Source: Funneliformis mosseae
Taxonomy: Eukaryota; Glomeromycota; Glomeromycetes; Glomerales; Glomeraceae
Assembly (NCBI GenBank): GCA_910592005.1
Contig: CAJVPP010002895.1
Span: 1 to 13,217 of the forward strand
DNA: 13,217 nucleotides
Direction: 5' to 3'
Shown: piece by piece, positions 7,185-13,217 of the stretch
Layout: every line of letters begins with the position of its first letter
How positions within the stretch are numbered: the stretch's first letter is position 1
Notes under the pieces: model-generated
The model's input: the letters and a program-made list of their open reading frames with translations, nothing else
Databases searched by the model: none
Told to the model about the DNA's origin: nothing
Translations under genes and position numbers: made by a program

Positions 7185-9016
7185 TGATGGTTGATGAATT
7201 TTGAAAACATTTTTTTTTTTTTGAAGGTTTCGTCACGTGTTCGTCCAATTGTGATGTTTTTGTCGGTAGTCAATAGAAAAGGAGGGATTGGCCACACAGA
7301 TTATTGACGTTCTCTCGTGTGATGAACAAATAGGATTTTCACCCCGGGACCTCTTGCAATAAAACTGCCGGAAAAAAAAAAATTTTTACCTTTGTATGCC
7401 AAATATGGCAAAATAAGTTTACTTTGATTTTTTCAAATAAAAAAAAATATATATTATTGTCAAAGGTCCATATAATGGAAAACCTTAAAATGTACCCGGG
7501 ATTTAGTCACTTATCAATATACCCTACATAAATAAATCGTTTTTTAAAATAAGTATCACGTGATTAATATTTGACGATCGTCTTTAGCGTTTTTCGATAA
7601 TTTGTTTTAAAAAAAAATAACGTTTATTGATTGCGGCTGAAAAAAGAATTCTGAAACAATTCCAATCGAGTAAACAAAAGATTACATTTGAAAAAGATGA
7701 ATGAAATTAATCGTGGAAAGTGCCAAATGAAATATATATCACATAAATTTTTTGTGCCGTTCAAGACTTCTTATTTAAAACGAAAAAAGGAAATTGTAGA
7801 AATGATGAGAGGGTATTTAAAAGCCGAATAACATTATTGAAAGGCAAAATCCGAAATGAACGAACGCCCAATGATCCGAATTTGGATTTGAAGTGTGCTG
7901 GACTCGATTTTTTTTTTTTTTCTTTTCAAATATTGTGATAAGTGAACGAGTGATCTATTTATTATATCATATTGGATCTTAAAAGGAAGTATGAATTGAA
8001 ACGTGTCACAAATCGGAACTCATACCGAGGATTTAACCGTATAGAAAATTATTTATCGTTTAATAAAATATTCACTTATTTATTATGTGAGGGTTTTTTT
8101 TATTCATTTTACTAAAATTAGTTGTGTTATCATCAGTAGATCAGTAGATCATCAATAACGACAGGTCTCAACAGTTACTCTTTAACAATTTCATATCTTC
8201 ATATCTTGGGTGGTGATAAGAAAATTTGTTTCACCCAAAACTATTTTTTGAGACATGAACGAGGAATTAATTCTCCAAATCATTTCGTAATCAAAGTGCT
8301 TTTGTCAAAAAAAAATAAATTTTTAAGCATTAGGTCATTTTTAATACATGACTCACTTTGGAAAAGAAACAAAGAAATTACATATGATTTTAAATTTTTG
8401 AAAGTCGGATCGCGCTTTGCCGCTATTAAGCGTTTCGTATTTCAATAACTTTTTTCACCTTAAAAGAGTCATGATTGATTGAGGCGGCATTTAATTTGTT
8501 TCGAAAAAAAAAATTTTCGGATTTCTTACACGGAATCCCAAAGAAATCGCCTTGTAATTCATTAAATGACACCTTTTTTGATTTTTATTTTTAGTTTTTT
8601 TTTTTTCGGAATCATTAACTATTTCTTGCGATCTTTCAAATCAATTAACGGAAGTATTTTCTCGGTTATTATGATACGATTCACTTAATGAATGACCTTT
8701 GAAAAACAAATACATTGAGGTTCATATGCTTTTGGAATGATTTTTCGTTTATAAATACTCGACAAATCTTGGAAGGAAAAATGGAGAAAAAAAAAAAAAA
8801 TAAAATAAATACTAGATAGAGACAACAGAAAAAATATTTATATAAATATTTATATATTTATATATAACCGTTCCCATCATAACTCAAGTTTTAAAGATCG
8901 AAACCCTTTGTTTTATTTTATCTTACCTTTGTTTTTTTTTTTTTTTTTCCTTAAGTTAAATTCGTTAAAAAAATCAGAAAATCATCGCGTTTAAAAATTT
9001 ATATTCGAATTCAAAT
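7185..9016. other. 1.8-kb gene-free region upstream of the HMG-box gene
   Basis: No frame here has convincing protein composition or homology, and I see no transposon ends. It holds TCACGTGT at 7233-7240, TCACGTGA at 7556-7563, and a short direct repeat ATCAGTAG at about 8134-8152. A TATA-like TATAAATA at 8750-8757 lies 260 bp before the HMG-box ATG. An AT-only tract occupies about 8833-8865, and a run of about 16 T sits near 8933-8949. The right part is probably promoter and 5' UTR of the HMG-box gene. Confidence 0.4.
7199..7217 (+). terminator. Pol III terminator of tRNA-Glu
   Basis: TTTT at 7199-7202 starts 14 bp after the tRNA end. A longer T-run from about 7210 serves as backup. Four or more T residues are the known signal for RNA polymerase III termination. 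Confidence 0.75.
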
Positions 9017-9868
9017 ATGACCTCTATCGTGTCAACCGTTACGCATCGGGACTTGATCCTAAAGGATTTAAACGAGGTGCCATTTCCGCCTGAGCACTTG
9101 GATCTCAAGCAAATATTGAAGACGAAACCACATCGCTCTAAAGTAGCCTCTCTCAAAAATGCGCATATACCAAAACGGACTCTCAATGCCTTCTTATTGT
9201 TTCGTAAAGAATGTATTGAATACCTTAAAAAAGACAAAAAGGTTATTGCAAAACAAAAGTTTTTGTCTACTTTGATTGCAGATACTTGGAGGGAACAACC
9301 AGCTCATGTTAAATTTTATTACGAGGATCTTGCCAAACAAGCTAAAAAACTTCATAAAGAAATGTCACCTCAAATTCAAATTCGTTTATTTGATCCTAAA
9401 TCTTTGAATAATGGAAAAAATAAAAATGATTACATGCGAACTGACGAATTCATAGCTAGTAGTCCGACTTCTTCGAATGAGGATAACTCTGTTACTTTTG
9501 ATAATTTTCTAAATCACGTCACTGTTCACGATCAGCCCTTGTTCTGTGACGTTTATAACAATACTACCTTGAACATGCAAACCATGCAAATAGACGATTT
9601 CATCGCTAGACCGACTTCTTCAATCGAGGATAACTTGATTACTTTTCCAATTCAGGTCACACAATCAAATATTGATCACTTTCAGAACCACGTTTATAAT
9701 ACTTCGATCGAGGATAACTCCGTTACCATTGATGAAATTCTAAATCACTCAGCTACTGTACACGATTCGTCTTTTCAAAACCATTTGTGCAACGTTTATA
9801 ATGCTACTTTGACTTACAGCCAAAATCTACATTTTTATCATATGTGTAAACACTGTAGTAACCAATAA
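9017..9868 (+). CDS. HMG-box (MATA_HMG-like) DNA-binding protein with repeated C-terminal tail
   Basis: A 283-aa single-exon gene. Residues ~51-116 form an HMG box: IPKRTLNAFLLFRKECIEYL, then QKFLSTLIADTWREQPAHVK and FYYEDLAKQAKKLHKEM. The N-AF-LFR start of helix 1, the W of helix 2 and the Y-DLA-A-K of helix 3 fit the sequence-specific MATA/Sox-like class. Such proteins bind and bend the minor groove and act in the nucleus as transcription regulators; arbuscular mycorrhizal fungi have an expanded set. The N-terminal 50 residues are unassigned. The tail (from about residue 143) contains three diverged copies of a D(E/D)FIA-PTSS-EDNSVTFD-type unit and is acidic and Asn/Ser/Thr-rich, possibly an activation region. 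A role in mating cannot be claimed from sequence alone. No intron is needed. Confidence 0.82.
   Translation: MTSIVSTVTHRDLILKDLNEVPFPPEHLDLKQILKTKPHRSKVASLKNAHIPKRTLNAFLLFRKECIEYLKKDKKVIAKQKFLSTLIADTWREQPAHVKFYYEDLAKQAKKLHKEMSPQIQIRLFDPKSLNNGKNKNDYMRTDEFIASSPTSSNEDNSVTFDNFLNHVTVHDQPLFCDVYNNTTLNMQTMQIDDFIARPTSSIEDNLITFPIQVTQSNIDHFQNHVYNTSIEDNSVTIDEILNHSATVHDSSFQNHLCNVYNATLTYSQNLHFYHMCKHCSNQ
9443..9816 (+). repeat. Three diverged in-frame repeats in the HMG-box protein tail
   Basis: Unit A starts near 9443 (DEFIASSPTSSNEDNSVTF), unit B near 9593 (DDFIARPTSSIEDNLITF) and unit C near 9701 (TSIEDNSVTIDEILNHSATV). A and C also share LNH-TVHD and the ending C(D/N)VYN-T-L. Shared DNA such as GAGGATAACT and GACTTCTTC indicates internal duplication rather than chance composition. 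Confidence 0.8.
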
Positions 9869-10125
9869 GTCAAAAAAGAAAATCGAAAATATAAAATCGA
9901 AAAAAAAGAAAATGGGTAGTTTTAAGATTATATAAGTTTTTTTTAATGATGGAAATAAGGAGGAAATTTATGATAAGATCTACTATGCTTAATACACTAA
10001 GATTATCTTCCAATTATGATATGAAAAAAATCACGTTATAAATGTGACACAGAATAATATATGAAAAATAAAAAAAAAAATTTTTTATAAAATAAATTAT
10101 ACAATAATAATAAAATACGTTAATG
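9869..10125. other. Convergent 3' region between the HMG-box gene and BUD6
   Basis: Only 257 bp separate the two stop codons. An AATAAA at 10067-10072 is a poly(A) candidate for the HMG-box gene. A-runs followed by a T-run make an A/T palindrome at about 10071-10086. No coding potential is visible. Confidence 0.5.
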
Positions 10126-13024
10126 TTATGATTCGTTACTATCCTTATTTTCTTTGCCTTTTTCATCTGTGGCATTTTCTTTTGCCTTGAATAATTGTTT
10201 TAAATTTTCTTCGTTTTTCTTTTGTCTTAACCTTTCTATCTCCTCAGCTCCACCAGTCTTTTTTAATTTATTTTGAGCGACGAAGTTTGTTAATTCTAAT
10301 TCAAATTCATCAATACGGTTGGCTAAATCGCGTTCTCTTTGTCTTTCCGCTAATTCCATAGCTTTTATCCTTCTCTCATGATCAGGTGCAATTCCACGAA
10401 CTTCTTGAAGTACCGATTTTAACCCTTCGAACCCTTCCTCTCTCGGTCTGACAAAAAATTCTCTTGGTCTAGATTTAGATTGTATTTCTACGACTTTCAT
10501 GATTTGTTCAAATACTTCTTTTAATTTCTTATTATCATCTTCTAAGTCCTCAATAAGCTCTTCTTGATGAATTAAAAATTGTTGTTCTTCAACAATCTTT
10601 TGTAATTCTTCCTCCCATGTTTTCTTCCACATTGGTTTAACAGTTTTAACATACTCCTGCAAAGATGCAAGCTCTTTAGCAACAGCGTCCGACTCTTCCT
10701 TGACTCGTTGAACTTCTGTTTCTCGTGGTTTACTTCTCCTCGCTGTAACATCAGCTTTAAGATCATCAATAATATCCTGTAATTCATCTACTTTGGTAAC
10801 TAAATTCTTTGTACGCGTTTCCAATTTATCCTTACCAGCTTCAATAAATGTCCTTGTTGACCCAACTTTGGCTATTGCAACTTGATTAACCGTGGCTGTC
10901 TGTTTCATCAAGTCTTCAATCATTTTTTTTGTATCTGACTGAAATCCATTATAGAATTGTCGCATAACCCCCAAGTCTCTTCGAAGATTTTGAACTTCGT
11001 CAAATTGTCCTCTAAGATCGTTAGCAATTTTCATAACAAGCACATCTCTTGTTTCACTAAGCTTTGCTTCTTCTTCTTTTTCATCTTTTTCTTTTTTATT
11101 CTTTACGTTAGAAAGGACAATTCTTGCTAAATCTTTAAAATGACTTTCGGTGGGTTTCGGTGTTGGAGGAACAGAATTAACAAGATTACCACGACGCAAA
11201 AGTTCTGTATTTTCTGAGAATGACTTCTTAATGTCACATATCTCCTTCGTTAGATTAGCTATACTTTGATCGAAATGTTTTTTAACTTGTTCGAGTGCTA
11301 AATGAGTTAAAAAAAAAAAAAAAAAGTTCAAATTAATCAACGCTCTAGTTTCAATAAAAATCAATGATCAATTTTTAACCTCTATACCTTCAAGGTTCAA
11401 AGCTAACACCGATTTATTTTTGACCTCGGAAAGGTCTTCCAATTCATAAAATATCCCTAGACTTGGATCCTTTATATATATATTTGGAAAATCATCCATT
11501 CCAGGATTATATTGAAACTTCTCAATGAATAACATTCTTATTGCTGGGATACTTATGTCCCCATCATATTCGATTTTCTTGACACCTTTACCAAGTTGCA
11601 AATATAATGTAAGGCTCTTCTTTTGCTGCGGTTCTAAATTAACATGGTATAATCAATAAAAGGTTTTCAAAGGTTCTTAAATAAAAAATAATTTAATGTT
11701 TTAAATTAATACCTTCAATATTAATAGTCGGAAGTTTTACATCTTGTTTCTCTACTGTAGAAGCATTAGAAGCATCTTCATCTTTTGGCAGTTCGGATAC
11801 AGGTTGTAGACCAACTGAAGTATTTTCATCTGTCCGTTCCTCATGATTCATTGTCCCATCATCATCTTTTTCAACCGAATAAGGAACTACTGGTTCAGGT
11901 GATGGTGATTGTGATTCAAAGTTATCATGACTGTGCAAATTTGACCTTGACCTTGTATTACCACCACCCCTTTGCATAGTGTAGGCCGATAATCTTCTAG
12001 AAGCACGTCGTTCAAGGTTGTCGCTATGTCTCAATGCATCCATAGGATCTGGCAAATAATTTAGACTATCACCTACGTTAATACGTGAAGGTGAACTAAC
12101 ATTCCTTCTAACAGTGTTAGATGGTGGATTGTCATCTGACACATTTGGACTCGTTGAATTTGTTGATCTAACTGAAACAGACCTTGTCATGTTTGATAAA
12201 ACTGGCATAGAATTTTGTTCTTGGGTCTGTAATTGACGAAGAATGGCTTGCTTTGCTTTTAATCCTTGTAATAAATGTACTATAATATCTTTAATTTTAG
12301 GAAGATGAGCTTCCAAGGCAGATGGGGAAGCTTCCTCACTTAAAGCATTTTCTAGACAACCCCTAAAATCCTGTGGAATACTTGCTAGATCGCTATCAAG
12401 AAATTAAATTATAAATTTTTTAAATATCAAAGATGAAAATTGGAACATCTTCAGTAAAATTTCTCCTAACCTCGTATCAATCCTTGACTGTCCGAATATA
12501 TGAATAACCGTATTTAGCTCACTAGTAAGTTTCACGTAGATATCTGAAACTTGTTGTTCAGTCATACGCCCCAAAGACCAACCAGTCAAACCCTCCAGCA
12601 ATAATCTGGTGGTAATTAGGAGTTGAGTCACTTTACTCTCTATTGAACTCATCTAAATAAGGAAAAAAAGAAGATATTAAGTGAATATTCTTTGGAGGAC
12701 CAAACTTGACAAACGACATGTGAAAAATAACGCTTTAATGTTTATTTGAATGTGACTTATGAAGCCTCAAGGATAATGACTATTGATCTTAAGTTTCAAC
12801 AACAACAAAAAAAAAAAACCCAACAAAACTCTTTTAACTCACTGGAGAATTTCCAGTGCTTCTTCTTTGAGGGGTAGAAGGTGGGGAAAGCTCTCTTCTC
12901 GTCCTGGTGTGGGCGAAGAGGATGGTCTTCTTTGAGGAGTAGGAAACGGTGGGTTAGTAGACGATTGAGTGATTCGAGGATTTATCTGAGGGAAAGGCAC
13001 TTCATATGCATTAGGATAAGCCAT
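10126..13024 (-). CDS. BUD6: Bud6/Aip3 actin-interacting polarity protein, exon 1 with apparent frame break
   Basis: Minus-strand exons: 13024-12843, 12652-12471, 12392-11713, 11633-11388, 11297-10126. Exons 2-5 join in consistent phases. Total 2462 nt, about 820 aa if one missing base is allowed in exon 1; yeast Bud6 is 788 aa. Exon 2 and the start of exon 3 give the N-terminal module (SIESKVTQLLITTRLLLEGL, then DTSDLASIPQDFRGCLENAL). Exon 3 continues as a Ser-rich linker. Exon 4 encodes the ubiquitin-like segment (SLTLYLQLGKGVKKIEYDGD, then FPNIYIKDP and YELEDLSEVKN). Exon 5 is the coiled-coil core with PMWKKTWEEELQKIVEEQQF, the region that in yeast binds the formin Bni1 and actin. In the family, Bud6 is a polarisome nucleation-promoting factor that stimulates formin-driven actin cables at growing tips. 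Exon 1 is proline-rich, and its 3' half fits only a second frame. Confidence 0.88.
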
Positions 13025-13217
13025 ATTTTCTAGAAAATTTTTGCGTTTTCGGAAGAAAATTTTCCTTTGGCCAAAAATTTTCGGGTATAATCACATGATT
13101 TATGTGTAATGAGATTCCATTGAAAATTTTACAAGAATTACCCTTAGAAAAATCCGTCATTATTGTGTTTATTGTATAATTATAATTCCAACCAAATAAT
13201 TTAGGGTAAAAGATAAA
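13025..13217 (-). promoter_or_regulatory. Upstream region of BUD6
   Basis: The 193 bp upstream of the BUD6 ATG contain TCACATGA (TCATGTGA on the gene's strand) at 13091-13098, 67 bp from the ATG. An AT-rich TATAATTATAATT stretch lies at about 13173-13185. The promoter role is positional inference, and the window ends here. Confidence 0.4.

Noticed and set aside
7019..7297. A minus-strand open frame across the tRNA
   Set aside because: It is antisense to an intact tRNA-Glu gene and begins and ends in homopolymers.
7697..7831. A 44-codon ATG frame beginning MNEINRGKCQMKY
   Set aside because: Short and basic with no recognised motif; chance frames of this length are common. Expression or conservation evidence would be needed.
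8206..8448. An 80-codon open frame on the + strand with a Lys/Phe-rich product
   Set aside because: It has no ATG at its start, its composition is that of AT-rich non-coding DNA, and no domain or splice context supports it.
8830..8870. An AT-only tract as a possible origin or transposon end
   Set aside because: It is low-complexity TATATTTA sequence of a kind common in this genome, without inverted terminal repeats or target duplication.
1..13217. CRISPR arrays, insertion sequences, retroelement genes or a biosynthetic cluster
   Set aside because: No spaced direct repeats, transposase or polymerase motifs, or co-directed pathway genes are present; the genes have unrelated functions.

Overview
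The window looks like nuclear DNA from a filamentous early-diverging fungus. A relative of Rhizophagus (Glomeromycotina) is the best guess. The reasons are very AT-rich sequence full of A/T homopolymers, many short spliceosomal introns (70-108 bp) with GTAAGT/GTGAGT-type donors, a pol III-type tRNA gene, and fungal-type proteins (an Nsp1 nucleoporin, a Bud6/Aip3 polarity factor, an HMG-box protein). The genus is inferred from style and gene content, not proven. I see no bacterial or viral operon, CRISPR array or transposon.

Layout on the + strand. A six-exon NSP1/NUP62 FG-nucleoporin (169-3007) is followed by a two-exon SDH6/SDHAF1 LYR-family succinate dehydrogenase assembly factor (3368-3709). 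A small one-helix membrane protein of unknown family lies on the minus strand (4110-4388). It shares a 427-bp divergent promoter region with a seven-exon UCHL3/Yuh1-type ubiquitin C-terminal hydrolase (4816-6023, +). That gene converges with a single-exon coiled-coil protein (6077-6529, -). A tRNA-Glu(TTC) (7113-7184, +) sits in about 2.5 kb without a convincing protein gene. A single-exon HMG-box protein with a repeated C-terminal tail (9017-9868, +) then converges on a five-exon BUD6 (13024-10126, -), which fills the right end.

The genes do not form a pathway or cluster. They are separate housekeeping or regulatory functions: nuclear transport, mitochondrial complex II assembly, ubiquitin processing, translation, transcription and actin polarity. 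The interest lies mainly in gene structure. NSP1 has a 4-nt coding first exon. UCH has a 12-nt micro-exon and a probable GC-AG intron. BUD6 exon 1 shows an apparent one-base frame break. Two NSP1 introns have stop-free lengths divisible by three, and two proteins carry expanded internal repeats. A TCACGTGA/TCATGTGA element recurs near several gene starts. I did not find a convincing new biological system. The unrecognised 92-aa membrane protein and the HMG-box repeat protein are the least explained genes.
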